Shown here piece by piece: positions 1 to 10,567 of a stretch of DNA of 64,000 nucleotides. The notes beneath the pieces are model-generated. The model saw only the letters and a list, made by a program, of their open reading frames with translations. It did no database searches and was not told the origin of the DNA. The DNA is taken from contig CM044963.1 in the NCBI GenBank assembly GCA_024516035.1, positions 27,845,968 through 27,909,967 of the forward strand, read 5' to 3'. The position numbers were made by a program, and so were the translations under genes. Origin of the DNA: Bactericera cockerelli (taxonomy: Eukaryota; Arthropoda; Insecta; Hemiptera; Triozidae). Position 1 is the first letter of the stretch, and each line of letters begins with the position of its first letter.

Positions 1-153
1 ACTTTCTTCTCTATCTCTCTCTCACTCTTACTTTCTTCTTTATCTCTCTCTCTCTATCTCTCCCTCCCCCTCTTTCTCTTCCTCTCTATTTCTCTTTTTT
101 TGTCACACTCACTCTTAATTTCTTCTTTCTCTCCCTCTCTATTTCTCTCTCTC
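1..153. repeat. CT-rich low-complexity tract
   Basis: Almost pure pyrimidine on the + strand, built from CTCT, CCTC and CTTT runs with short interruptions. The short open frame through it is compositional. Confidence 0.9.
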
Positions 154-159
154 AGAAAT

Positions 160-428
160 CACCGTGGCCGAGTGAGTGCAATGCCTAATAGCGCGCTATT
201 AGGCATTGCACTTGCGGTGTTCGATCCCCAGCGGTACAGGACTTTTTTCTGGTCTGTTCTTTGGTGTTCGGGGTCCACTCATACCTCGTGAGGAAACATG
301 AGTTGCTACTTTAATAAGATCAGCAACCAGTGGCGAAATTATATGCAAAAATTAGGATATTAAAAGATATGGAAAAAGTTCTATAATTCTGCGCTACCCA
401 CTAAAAAGTGTGATATAATAGCACAAAG
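160..428 (+). mobile_element. tRNA-derived SINE, family B, copy 1
   Basis: Matches the copies at 47301-47572 and (reversed) 51409-51692: a tRNA-like head with a B-box-like GTTCGATCCCC, then the diagnostic GGGGTCCACTCATACCTCGTGAGGA region (given here only in part), then a tail ending near GCGCTACCCAC. The head differs from the other copies because it contains a 38-bp palindrome. Family membership is seen from the four copies; the tRNA origin is inferred from the box B. Confidence 0.75.
175..212. repeat. Perfect 38-bp palindrome
   Basis: The 19 bases at 175-193 (AGTGCAATGCCTAATAGCG) are followed without a spacer by their exact reverse complement at 194-212. It lies in the A-box part of the SINE B head, where other copies read GAGTGAGTTAGCGCGCTAAG. 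It can form a cruciform and was probably created by inverted copying around the GCGCGC core. Confidence 0.97.
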
Positions 429-640
429 AAATTTTATTTTTTTGTGCTATTATATTATTATTATTATTATTTCTTTTCTCTTTTCATTATTATTATTTCT
501 CTCTCTCCTTCTTTCTCTACATTTCTCTGTGTCTCTCTCTTTCTCTGCATCTCTCTATCTGTCTCTCTTTCTGCCCCCTCTGTCTCTCTCTCTCCCTACC
601 TTTTCTCTCTCTCTCTCTCTTTGTCTCATTCCTCAGTTTC
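421..640. repeat. (TTA)n microsatellite and CT-rich tract
   Basis: A short (ATT)n run at about 450-470 is followed by CT-rich DNA to about 635. Confidence 0.85.
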
Positions 641-786
641 GAAAGACAACCGCTCGAGAAGTTTTCATACTAAGAGTCCTGTTATTCAGTAACCCCCCTG
701 GTGGCTGCCTTAAATAGTGACTTTGACAAGGAAGGAACAGAAATATACAAAAAAGAATACAAAATATTCAAGACAACTATACATTT

Positions 787-918
787 AGGGCGGAATTAAT
801 AGACAACATCAATAACTTAAGTCGTTAGTAAGTGTCGATTTTCCCTTCCTACACAGTACGCAATCCGTGTCTTAGCGCCACAGAGGTATTATACAAAAAC
901 GTCTATTAATTCCGCCCT
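787..918. mobile_element. 132-bp MITE with 18-bp terminal inverted repeats
   Basis: The left end AGGGCGGAATTAATAGAC (787-804) is the exact reverse complement of 901-918. The interior is short, unique and non-coding. TTA/TAA-like flanks are compatible with a PIF/Harbinger-type target but do not prove it. The AGGGC...GAATTA ends resemble those of the MITE at 55917-56071. Confidence 0.8.
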
Positions 919-956
919 TAATAATTATATTCAGAAGTAAACAACCCCAGAAGCTG

Positions 957-1200
957 CCAGCCTCCGTGGCGTAATGGTTGTGACTACTGCCCGTAGTCCA
1001 GAGATCGTGAGTTTGATCCCCGGTTGGGGCAGACTTTTCGAAGGAAATTCTCATCCCTCAAACACGTGAGGCTGGTATTTCCGGCGCTACCTAGGCTGGG
1101 TGAGGTTAATGTGGCTAGCTGGTACGATTCCCAGCGAATGGAGGGTAAAACTCCCGTCCTGAGTATCTCAAATCAGGACGTTAAAACTTAATAGAATCAA
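957..1200 (+). mobile_element. tRNA-derived SINE, family A, copy 1
   Basis: The tRNA-like head starts GCCTCCGTGGCGTAATGGTT (box A) and contains a B-box-like GTTTGATCCCCGGTT. The body holds AACACGTGAGGCTGG, and the tail ends with AGCGAATGGAGGGTAAAA and AATAGAATCAA. Other copies are at 29513-29640 (-), 31465-31620 (-), 41559-41790 (+) and 52228-52472 (+). The head is not a functional tRNA. Confidence 0.85.
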
Positions 1201-1279
1201 CTGATCACAGTAGATCAAATAAAATTAGGTCGCAGTGTTAATTGTAAGTTTTTCACTGAAAACTCTCCAACCATGTCAC

Positions 1280-1280
<1 letters not shown>

Positions 1281-1334
<54 letters not shown>
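1281..1334. repeat. (TAA)18 microsatellite, 5' flank of the LINE insertion
   Basis: Eighteen perfect TAA units abut the 5' end of the downstream LINE. A further (TAA)6 follows the element's 3' end at 5431-5448. Confidence 0.95.
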
Positions 1335-1335
<1 letters not shown>

Positions 1336-1769
1336 CCCCCAGGGGTGGCTGATTCGTCAGTTATTGGGGAGTGGCGACCCAGGGCCCGAGCAAGTGGTGG
1401 ATGATCCCTGGCTGGTTACATATAACAGTAACGTCCCAGGAAGTAGTATGATGAACCCAACATCATATGAACATTGACCGCGACGTCTAGCTGGATGACG
1501 CAAAAATAACTAGTACCAGCCTGTCAAGCCAAAGACATTAAAATTAATCATTGGCCATCTTCTATCACATTTATCATGGATCTGTCGGAGGAGAAGTGAT
1601 AACTTTGTGATGGAGGACAATGTTACAAGGCAGAGTAACTAAAAATAAATAAGCCAACCCAGAATGGTTCAGTTAACAGTACGTCTCTGGAAGTAGGAGG
1701 GATAAAATATTTAAAAAATCCCTGTGAAAAACCAAGCCTGCAAGAGCTTATCTTGCACACCCATTCTTA

Positions 1770-3755
1770 ATGGAGTCTACTAGGCACAATAGCCCAGCCT
1801 CGGATAGGGCTTGTGTAGGTCAGGCACATGTCCCAACTGGTGTATCTGACCAAACCCCTCTCGCCCCTGGACCGTCTCTTGAACCTGCCCAAAGTGTTTT
1901 GTCTGGATTACCAGCAACCACCAAGGCAGGAAAACCCCGGCAGCGAATGACATGGACAAATCAACTAAACGAAGATGTCATTCGCTCCTACTATCACGCA
2001 ACAAATATCGAAACTATGCTTACAGGATATAGAACTAAAATGTATGAAGTCTTTATAAGAAAACACCCCGAACTTTCCAATCTCACTGAACAAAGAATTG
2101 TAGATCAGAAAAGATCCATCATCATAAATAAAAGATTGACCCAAACCAGGCTACAAGAGCTCAAAATTGAAATAGCCAACATATCCCAACAGCAAAGTCA
2201 ATATAACCAAGAACAAGAAATACAACCAGACACACAACATGAAATCAACACCAGCTCAGACTATATTCCACAATCAAGAACTCATCAACACCAGCAAAGT
2301 GTAAATACTGAACCACAAATAGAAATCCACCAACCAACTCAAGCGACTGAACTTCTAGAAGAAACTGAAGAAAATATTATCAAACTGAATATAACAACAG
2401 AAATGAATAAAAATATAATCAAATGGCAAGGAACAGAACCAAACTCAAGACCCTACCTGCCAAAATTAAAATATAACAAAAAAGTAGAAAAACTTGTACA
2501 CATAATGAACAAAATTCTTCCAACCTTCTTCAAAGATAACATGAACCTTGAAGATATTCATTGTCTAATCTATAGTGCAGCCATGACCGTACTTGAAACA
2601 AACGGACAGAAACCATCATCTGTAAATAAAAATAATAAGTTCAATTTAAAACCCAAATGGCAAGAACGACTGGAAAGGAAAATAGCAGAAATCAGAAAGA
2701 AATTAGGACAGCTTACGCAATATGTAAAAGGTGAAAGAACAAAAAAACTAATGAAAAACATTAAAATCGTTATTGATAGTGAAGAATTCATCAATGATAA
2801 AGAACTTTATATAGACACATTGAAACAAAAGCTAGCCGCCTATTCAGCTAGACTGAAAAGATATCTCAAATCAGCTCAACGAAAATCAGACAATATCAAG
2901 TTCAACAACAATGAAAAATGTTTTTATCGTAATCTTAGTGATAATATAACTAGAAAGACCCAAGAAAGTCCCAAGAAATACCCTACAACGGAAGAATTAA
3001 CAAATTTTTGGAGTGAAATTTGGTCACGGGAATTGATGCATAATAAAGAAGCAGAATGGATAAAAAATGAAATTGTAACTCACAATAATACACCACATCA
3101 AGACAATGTTAACATTAGTGAGACAGACTTAAAAGACATGATAGGAAAGACACACAATTGGAAAACACCAGGCCCCGACAAAATACAAAATTACTGGTAC
3201 AAATACTTCCCGAACATACATAAACCACTCGCAAAATGCATTCAACATATCATAGATAATCCAAATGAACTTCCGAAATTCATCACACAAGGAATAACCT
3301 ATGTCAAACCCAAGAATGAAGCAACACATGACCCTGCAAACTACCGCCCTATAACATGCCTCTCTACTCTTTACAAAATTATAACGTCACTCATCACATC
3401 AAAAATATATGCCCATATAGAAGACAAAAACATAATGTGCGAAGAACAAAAAGGATGCCGAAAACATAGTCAAGGATGTAAAGATCAACTCGTCATTGAT
3501 TCTATAATCTTAAAACAAGCTGAAATAAATCAGAGAAATCTGCATATGTGCTATATTGACTACCAGAAAGCTTTTGATTCAATACCACATTCTTGGCTTT
3601 TACAAGTTCTGAAAATATATAAAATCAATCCGAAGATAGTCACATTTCTAACAAACACAATGCAATCCTGGAGAAACACGTATAATACTCTCAGACGAAG
3701 ACACAAAACTAGAAACTCCGGAACTACAAATCAAAACAGGAATATTTCAAGGTGA
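1770..3755 (+). pseudogene. RLE-type LINE ORF, N-terminal part (Myb-like domain and RT fingers/palm)
   Basis: Starts at an ATG and runs 661 codons. Residues about 58-130 (RMTWTNQLNEDVIRSYY... through VDQKRSIIINKRL) look like a Myb/trihelix-type DNA-binding fold. A linker rich in Gln, Thr and Asn follows. The reverse transcriptase begins at about residue 440, with WKTPGPDKIQNYWYK, ANYRPITCLSTLYK, EEQKGCRKHSQGCKDQL and the catalytic-Asp segment YIDYQKAFDSIPHSW. The frame is lost between about 3663 and 3700, and the last ~20 residues before the stop are out-of-frame sequence. The coding sense resumes in another frame and carries into the next entry. The protein would bind target DNA and reverse-transcribe its own RNA on a nicked TAA repeat. 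Confidence 0.85.
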
Positions 3756-3822
3756 CTCGTTAAGTGCATTATGGTTTTGTCTTGCCCTAAACCCTCTTTC
3801 AAACACTCTTAAAAAATCAGAA

Positions 3823-5358
3823 ATGGGATTTCAACTCAAACATAACAAGAACATGCTCTACACCATCAATCACCTTTTCTATGTTGATGACTTAAAATTA
3901 TATGCACCATCACGAAGTAAATTAGAACAACTTATCCACATAACAGAAAAAGCCAGTGAAGACATCCACATGAACTTTGGTCTTAACAAATGCAGAACAA
4001 TACACATTGAAAAAGGCAAACTGATAACACAAGATAGTATTCAAACCAGTTCACAAGGTCTCATAGAAAGCATGACGGCAAACGAAACATATAAATATCT
4101 GGGAATAAAACAAAATACACATATTGATAAAGCGAACGTTAAAAAGAGCCTCATTAAAACATTCACTGAACGCATCACTCAAATCCTTAGAACGCAGCTT
4201 AACTCCAAGAATATAACCAAAGCCATTAACAGTTATGCAATACCAACACTTACTTACTCTTTTGGAATCATTGGCTGGTCCAAAACAGAATTGGAAACAC
4301 TTAACCGAAGCTTGCGGACATTAATGACAAGACATCGTAATCACCACCCTCGAGCATGTTTACAACGAATAACATTACCACGTCAACTTGGAGGCAGAGG
4401 CTTCATTGATATAGAAGAGCTGCATAACAATCAGATTACAAGACTACAAAAATATTTCATAGATAAAGGAGAAAACCCTCTCTTCAAAGCACTCTTAAAG
4501 ATCGACACAAAACATACACCACTGCAATTAGCAAAAATATCATTATCTATAAACAACCTCCAAACACTAAAATTAACAGAATGGGAAAGTAAAGAATTAC
4601 ATGGACGTTACAAAAACCTTTTAAATCAAACATTTATTGACAAAAATCAAACATTCCAGTGGCTAAAAAAAGGAGAACTTTATCCCGAAACCGAAGGCTT
4701 TATAATAGCCATTCAGGATCAAATAATTCCAACTAAGAACTACAGAAAATATATTCTCAAAGAACCAGAGATGGGATCAGATAAATGCCGAAAATGTAAT
4801 CAATATACAGAAACAATAGACCATGTTATATCAGGATGCCCAATCCTAGCTGGCAAAGAATACACAGATAGACATAACAATGTAGCTAAAATAATCCACA
4901 CAGAACTTATAAAAATCCTTAAAATAACAGAACCAACAGAACCATACTACCAGTACACTCCTAAACCAGTTGTTGAAAACAATCGATACAAAATATATTG
5001 GGACAATCAAATAATAACAGATAAAACAATAATAGCCAACCGACCAGACATAACATTGATCGACAAAACAACATCCAATACTTATCTTATAGACATAGCA
5101 ATACCTAACGACTATAACATTCAGAAGAAATATCAAGAAAAAATACAGAAATACTTACCACTTGCAGAAGAAGTTCAAAGAATCTGGAACCAAGAAAAAG
5201 TTACTATAATACCCATAATCATTGGAGCCACAGGCACAACCCCAACAACACTAACAAAACATCTAGAAGACCTCAAAATACCATCTTATACCATACATAC
5301 AATCCAAAAAGCAACAATCATAAATACCTGTAGCATAGTTCGACGTTTCATGCAATAA
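3823..5358 (+). pseudogene. RLE-type LINE ORF, C-terminal part (RT catalytic site, CCHC, endonuclease)
   Basis: Continuation of the LINE protein after one frameshift. The open sense actually resumes near 3690, with FQGDSLSALWF upstream of this ATG. The RT active site FYVDD is at residues 19-23. A zinc motif CRKCNQYTETIDHVISGC follows near 4785-4840. The PD-(D/E)XK endonuclease signature NRPDITLID ... YLIDIAIP is at about 5037-5105. The 511 codons end at TAA 5356-5358. All catalytic motifs are present, so the single shift is the only break seen. It could be recent decay or a sequencing error; aligning other copies or raw reads would tell. Confidence 0.85.
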
Positions 5359-5430
5359 TTCATTTTAACTTGGCTAAGCCCGTTAAAATTGATAACCCAT
5401 CTCTCTTAAGAGGATGTGAAAACAAGCAAA

Positions 5431-5448
5431 TAATAATAATAATAATAA
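5431..5448. repeat. (TAA)6, 3' flank of the LINE
   Basis: Six TAA units directly after the 3' UTR. They match the longer 5' microsatellite in phase and strand. Confidence 0.9.
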
Positions 5449-5470
5449 GTCAGTTAGCCAGCTAACTGAC
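5449..5470. repeat. 22-nt hairpin at the junction of the two LINEs
   Basis: GTCAGTTAGC, the loop CA, then GCTAACTGAC: a perfect 10-bp stem. It sits exactly between the (TAA)6 of the first LINE and the start of the second and may mark the second element's 5' end. Confidence 0.85.
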
Positions 5471-5673
5471 TGGAATACACCACGCGAAAGTTCGCTCTCC
5501 GCAAAATTTTCTGAAAAATTTCAAATTTTTCTAAATCAAACTAATTTCTTTAAATTCTTTGGCGTTTTGTTACTTCAACCCTCGCCAATTGAAACGAAAC
5601 ACACGTTCTTCCTTGTGTCAATGCTGAACTATTCTACTCACAAAATTTGTCAGTACATGTTCATGCTGTCCCG

Positions 5674-8600
5674 ATGTCCCAATCTACATCTCGTGGTGAC
5701 AAAGGCAATGCCCGCCTTGCAAATGATCGGGACCCTCGATATTTGAGACCTTGTTTCAAATATGCTGATGATTCGTCGGATACATCACACTCGTCATCTG
5801 ATGTTGATTATTCGCCCACTCGCGATACTGCACCCAGCCCAACTTTGTTGCAGCCTTTTCCCCATCAAAGATACACTTCCGAAGCCTCAACCCATGACTC
5901 TACAATATCTACAATGTGTAATGATTTGAATGATGAACTACTTCGTCATTCCGTCGTTTCAAATCCTACATCACCAAGTACAGCCCATTCTAGTACAAAC
6001 ACCCAAGAACCTCAAAACATGGGACGTATGCGATGGACATATGAAATGAACAAATCTCTATTAAATGCATACTATATTGCTACGGAAGTTGAATCTAACA
6101 AGAAAAATTATCTTTCAAGGTTGGAAAACATTTGGAATACCACATACAATTTCAAGAAACTTGACGGAAATCGCCTTGCAGGTCAAGTCAGGTCAATCAT
6201 CAAAAGAAAGGTGTTCACTGAGCAACAAATTCTCGACATCAAGAATAATGCTCGGAATGAACTTTCAATACAAAATGGAAGATGTGCTACAAATTCTCGA
6301 AGCCCTACTGGTCAGATTATTGTTGAACATGATGAACCAACTCCTGTTGTAGAAAATGAAGGCCAGTTTGAAAATCATGCCAACGACATCCCAACAGAAA
6401 TCATCACAAGAGTAAATCATGATGATATTATCCAACAGTTTGAAAATATTGTTGAAAAGTATAAAAATGTTGAAATATCCGATAAGCCACCTATACCTAA
6501 AATTCCTATCAACCATGTCAGTAATAATACAGTCAGTCAAGTAAATGAAGTTTTGAAGGAAAAATTCATGTCAAGTCAGAACATACTACAAACGCACAAT
6601 TTTATTTACTGTGCGGCATTGACTGTTTGCTTCCTTCTAAATATTAAAATAAAAAATGAGTTCAATAGTAAACCATTTGAAAAACATCTAACTCCTCCAT
6701 GGAAATTTAGATTGGAAAACAAAATAAAAATAATGAGAAGTCAGATTGGTACCTTAAGTCATTACTTTCAAAAAAACTGCCAAGTTTCATGGAATATAAA
6801 AAAGAAAATCAAAGTAATAGCAAACGAAGCCAAACTTCAAATATGGAAACCAAATTTCATCCAAAACATTAAAATATATCTGGAAACTTTAAAGCAGAAA
6901 GTAGCTGCCAGCGGATTTCGTATAAAAAAATATAACAAAAGGATTAAAAAATACCAACAGAACAAACTATTTACAAGAAACCAGAAAAAATTCTACCAGT
7001 CGATCACAAATAAAAATATACCTGAAAACACAAAACCACCAAAAGGACAGAGTCTGTTTGAATTCTGGAACAAGATCTGGGGAAATGAAGTTCAACATAA
7101 GTATGATGCTCCATGGATTATGAAAGAAGATGAAAGAATGAACAATGTAAACATGATGTCAAATATAAAAATTACCACAGAAGACATATATAATTCTGTT
7201 AAATACACACAAAATTGGAAAAGCCCTGGACCAGATAAGATCCAAAACTTTTGGTACAAATACTTCAGCCATTGTCATCACACTTTAGCGCAACAATTCC
7301 AAGAATGTATTAATAATCCAACATTGCTACCTGAGAGTTTCACAAAAGGAATTACATATATGATACCCAAGAATAATGATGTTACTAATCCCGCCAATTT
7401 TCGACCCATTACTTGTCTTCCAACCATCTACAAATTGCTCTCATCAATAATAAAGTCAAAAGTTTACAAACATCTGAATGATAACAACATAATGGCGGAA
7501 GAACAAAATGGTATGAGAAAGCATGCAAGAGGAAGCAAAGAGTTACTCACCATCGACAGTATCATAACAAAACAGGCAAAACACAACAAAAGAAATCTGT
7601 CAGTAAGCTGGGTCGACTATCGTAAATGTTATGACAGTATCCCTCACTCATGGCTTCTAAAAATCTTATCCATCTACAAAATAGATCCTGTCATTGTAAA
7701 CTTCATGAAAATTACAATGAAGAACTGGTCAACAGAGCTCCTGTGTAAAATTAATAATGAGGAAGTAAAAACAAACAGACTGTACTTTAAGAGGGGTATT
7801 TACCAAGGTGATCCATTCAGCTCCTTGTGGTTCTGCATGTGTCTAAATCCTCTCAGTTACATCCTCAATTCTTCCACCCATGGATATAAGTTGCATAAAA
7901 ACTTTAAAATAACCCACTTGTTTTACATGGATGATGTAAAATTATACGCAAGTAATGTTGAACAGCTACGTCACCTGCTGGAGTTATCATTGGACTTTAG
8001 CAAAAGCATTTGTATGTCATTTGGATTAGATAAGTGTAACATATTAAACATCAAACATGGAAGTACCTATAAATCTGAAAACTTGACATTGACTGATAAT
8101 GTAATTATTAAGAACCTAGATGAGAACGAAAATTACAAGTACTTGGGAATGAAGCAACATCTATGTATTAATGATTCCGAACTAAAGAAAGAATATGAGG
8201 ATGCCTTTGTAAAACGTCTGAATATAATAATGAGAACTGAACTGAACGCCAAGAACAAAATCAAAGCTATAAATAGTTGGGCTATTCCACTACTAATATA
8301 CACGTTTGGTATAATTTCTTGGTCCATTACTGACATCCGGAATTTAAATAGAAAGTTAAGAACTACAATGACGAAGTTTAGAATGCACCATGTTCACTCT
8401 GCCACAGAGAGACTTTACCTACCAAGACAAGAAGGAGGGAGAGGAATAATAAATCTGGAAAGACTGTTCAGTAACGAAATTGAAAAGTATCGGAAGTATT
8501 TCAACACAAAGCAGTCGGAATTTTATCAAGAAATTAAACAAGCGGACAAATATACACCTCTAAACTTGTCTAGTTCTACATTTCTGCCGCCAAAAGTAAA

Positions 8601-9420
8601 GAACATACAAGAAATGAAAACAGATTTAGAAGCTGGAGTGATGAAAGGAAAGTACCCCAAGACCCTGAATCACGATCCCAATGTTGACAAGAAATTATCC
8701 GTGGGGTATCTGACTGATGGCTATCTTCTCCCTGAAACGGAAGGATTTTTGCATGCGATCCAGGATCAAGTTATCAGGACAAGGAATTATATGAAATTTA
8801 TCATGAAAGTCCCTGTTGAAACTGACATGTGCCGCCTTTGTTACAAAATAACGGAGAGCATTCAACATCTCTCTTCAGGATGCAGTTTCCTTGCCGGCAA
8901 TGAGTACATAAACCGCCATGATCTAGTCGGAAATATTATCCACCAAGAATTGTTGAAAAATATAGTAAGAAGTAGAAAAATAAGTATACCACACTATTTG
9001 TATAAACCTGATACTATCATTGAAAATAGAAACTTCAAATTATATTGGAATATGTACATACACACAGAGCACAATATAATTCACAATAAACCAGATATTG
9101 TTTTCTTTGACATGAAAGAAAAAAGTGCCAAAATAATAGACGTCACAATTCCTCTTGATGACAATATCAATGAAGCATATACTAATAAACTTATCAAGTA
9201 TGATGATCTAAAGAGACAAATAAAAAATATGTACAATCTTGACCGGGTTAAAATTCTTCCTATTGTAATCACCACAAATGGCCTTGTTCACAAACATACA
9301 ATAAATAACATCAAGGAATTGAAAATTGAAAATCCCCAATCAGTCATTAAGAAGTGTCAAAAATCTGTTATATTGTCCACTACCAGCATGTTGAGAAAAG
9401 TTTTATCTCAAGAAGATTGA
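5674..9420 (+). CDS. Intact LINE polyprotein: Myb-like, reverse transcriptase, CCHC, restriction-like endonuclease
   Basis: The first ATG of the frame (MSQSTSRGDKG) gives 1248 residues; the frame is open 9 codons further upstream without an ATG. A Myb-like segment RMRWTYEMNKSLLNAYY is at about residue 119. The RT has NWKSPGPDKIQNFWYKYF, ANFRPITCLPTIYK, EEQNGMRKHARGSKE, WVDYRKCYDSIPHSW, YQGDPFSSLWF and the active site FYMDD at about residue 751. A zinc motif CRLCYKITESIQHLSSGC is at about 1052. The endonuclease signature KPDIVFFD ... KIIDVTIP is at about 1140-1160. No stop or frameshift was seen, so this copy may still be active. It belongs with R2/R4-type RLE LINEs; the exact clade is inferred. 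Confidence 0.88.
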   Translation: MSQSTSRGDKGNARLANDRDPRYLRPCFKYADDSSDTSHSSSDVDYSPTRDTAPSPTLLQPFPHQRYTSEASTHDSTISTMCNDLNDELLRHSVVSNPTSPSTAHSSTNTQEPQNMGRMRWTYEMNKSLLNAYYIATEVESNKKNYLSRLENIWNTTYNFKKLDGNRLAGQVRSIIKRKVFTEQQILDIKNNARNELSIQNGRCATNSRSPTGQIIVEHDEPTPVVENEGQFENHANDIPTEIITRVNHDDIIQQFENIVEKYKNVEISDKPPIPKIPINHVSNNTVSQVNEVLKEKFMSSQNILQTHNFIYCAALTVCFLLNIKIKNEFNSKPFEKHLTPPWKFRLENKIKIMRSQIGTLSHYFQKNCQVSWNIKKKIKVIANEAKLQIWKPNFIQNIKIYLETLKQKVAASGFRIKKYNKRIKKYQQNKLFTRNQKKFYQSITNKNIPENTKPPKGQSLFEFWNKIWGNEVQHKYDAPWIMKEDERMNNVNMMSNIKITTEDIYNSVKYTQNWKSPGPDKIQNFWYKYFSHCHHTLAQQFQECINNPTLLPESFTKGITYMIPKNNDVTNPANFRPITCLPTIYKLLSSIIKSKVYKHLNDNNIMAEEQNGMRKHARGSKELLTIDSIITKQAKHNKRNLSVSWVDYRKCYDSIPHSWLLKILSIYKIDPVIVNFMKITMKNWSTELLCKINNEEVKTNRLYFKRGIYQGDPFSSLWFCMCLNPLSYILNSSTHGYKLHKNFKITHLFYMDDVKLYASNVEQLRHLLELSLDFSKSICMSFGLDKCNILNIKHGSTYKSENLTLTDNVIIKNLDENENYKYLGMKQHLCINDSELKKEYEDAFVKRLNIIMRTELNAKNKIKAINSWAIPLLIYTFGIISWSITDIRNLNRKLRTTMTKFRMHHVHSATERLYLPRQEGGRGIINLERLFSNEIEKYRKYFNTKQSEFYQEIKQADKYTPLNLSSSTFLPPKVKNIQEMKTDLEAGVMKGKYPKTLNHDPNVDKKLSVGYLTDGYLLPETEGFLHAIQDQVIRTRNYMKFIMKVPVETDMCRLCYKITESIQHLSSGCSFLAGNEYINRHDLVGNIIHQELLKNIVRSRKISIPHYLYKPDTIIENRNFKLYWNMYIHTEHNIIHNKPDIVFFDMKEKSAKIIDVTIPLDDNINEAYTNKLIKYDDLKRQIKNMYNLDRVKILPIVITTNGLVHKHTINNIKELKIENPQSVIKKCQKSVILSTTSMLRKVLSQED

Positions 9421-9524
9421 GTACCTTCCTACAATATTCAGTCGTCCTCACCTCTACCACCAGCACTACAGTGAGAACAACGTACCATCCCCTCCAACAT
9501 TGAAAGATAATTTGCTGTCAATTT

Positions 9525-9563
<39 letters not shown>

Positions 9564-9644
9564 TATGTGTTGCTTTGATGAAGCCCATGTAATGTAATTA
9601 ATTACCTTTATAAATAAATAAAGTGAATATCTTGATAACCCCAG

Positions 9645-9781
9645 TACTCTCAGTAGCTTGATCAATGAAGCGGCGGATTTGGAACCTGGAGGTCGGTGGT
9701 TCAAGCTCCAAGTTCAGCGTAGATTTAGTAAAGCGAGTTCGAATAGTTGTGATATCACAAAACTAATAAACACAGATACAG
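9645..9781 (+). mobile_element. tRNA-derived SINE, family E, copy 1
   Basis: Head CTCAGTAGCTTGATCAATGA, then AACCTGGAGGTCGGTGGTTCAAG (box B, quoted short here as GGTCGGTGGTTCAAG), then AGCGTAGATTTAGTAAAG and TGATATCACAAAA. Matches 61915-62075 (+) and 62095-62210 (-). Confidence 0.8.
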
Positions 9782-9960
9782 GGTGAAGGAAAAATCCCGG
9801 GACGGATTTTTTTGATTTATTTTAACAGCTCAAGATAGAGACTCAAAATTTTCTTGAAGTTCTAGCGCAAGATTGTCCATTTTTGGCGGTATTTGAATTT
9901 AGTAAAGTAGTGAAACAAGTATCAACTTTCGATTCTAAAATAGAATAGAATAAAATAGAA

Positions 9961-10140
9961 ATCCAGGTGGCGTAGGGATCCGTTGGTTTGAATCCCACCC
10001 AGTGCACGCATATTTCATTAATTTTTTTTTTTCATGAGTTTGTGACCACATAATAATAAGACTCTGAGGGTTAGGTGGTAGAAAATGCTCTGAGCATGAA
10101 TCTCGCCTGGTGGTTACCTTGTTATTATTATAATTATTAT
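9961..10140 (+). mobile_element. tRNA-derived SINE, family D, copy 1
   Basis: Starts ATCCAGGTGGCGTAGGGATC and has box B GTTTGAATCCCACCCAG. The shared tail AGACTCTGAGGGTTAGGTGG ... CGCCTGGTGGTTACC ends in TTATTA repeats. A reversed copy is at 11382-11572; tail-only pieces are at 42638-42697 and 44098-44165. Confidence 0.8.
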
Positions 10141-10264
10141 AAAGAATAATGGGGGTGAGTATAAAAATGGGGCATTTTTTTCCCTGTGGATTATTAAGAT
10201 TATTTTAGGATTATGTATTAAGGACATTACTGTTGACGCAAAATAATACAGAGCCCATGCAGAA

Positions 10265-10508
10265 AGAGCGTTATTATTATTATTTCTTCTCTCTTATATC
10301 CCTCTCTTTCTCTCTCTTTATCGTTACACTCCTCAGAAGCGTCTTTCATTCTTCTTTCTCGTTCTAATAAACTCCATCTCTCTCCATTGCTATGACAACC
10401 CAATCTCCCTGCTGTGAATTGTTATGGAAAGAAATAATACGAGGAAGAGAGAGAGAGATAAGGGGGAGGGAGGGTTAAAGGGAGAAAAGTAGAGAAAGAG
10501 GAAGAGAC

Positions 10509-10567
<59 letters not shown>

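Larger units (their letters stand above)
1335..5430 (+). mobile_element. R4/Dong-like non-LTR retrotransposon, TAA-repeat-specific
   Basis: About 4.1 kb lying between (TAA)18 and (TAA)6. It has a 435-bp 5' UTR starting ACCCCCAGGGGTGGCTGA, one long ORF now split by a frameshift, and a short 3' UTR ending in CAAGCAAA next to TAA repeats. Dong of the silkworm and other R4-clade elements are known to insert into TAA repeats. Here the insertion site, the single ORF and the C-terminal restriction-like endonuclease agree with that group. The clade is inferred from motifs and site, not from a tree. Confidence 0.75.
5449..9561 (+). mobile_element. Second RLE-type LINE, intact, with poly(A) tail
   Basis: About 4.1 kb: a 225-bp leader, one uninterrupted ORF, a short 3' UTR and an A30 tail at 9532-9561. 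It has the same domain order as the element before it but clearly diverged protein sequence. Its 3' end is poly(A), not (TAA)n, so target specificity may differ. The 5' border is placed at the hairpin and is an estimate. Confidence 0.75.

Noticed and set aside
957..1035. tRNA genes at SINE heads (also 35170, 43298, 47301, 47990, 52228, 61915)
   Set aside because: Box A and B are present but the 3' acceptor half is missing and the sequence continues into repeated SINE bodies.
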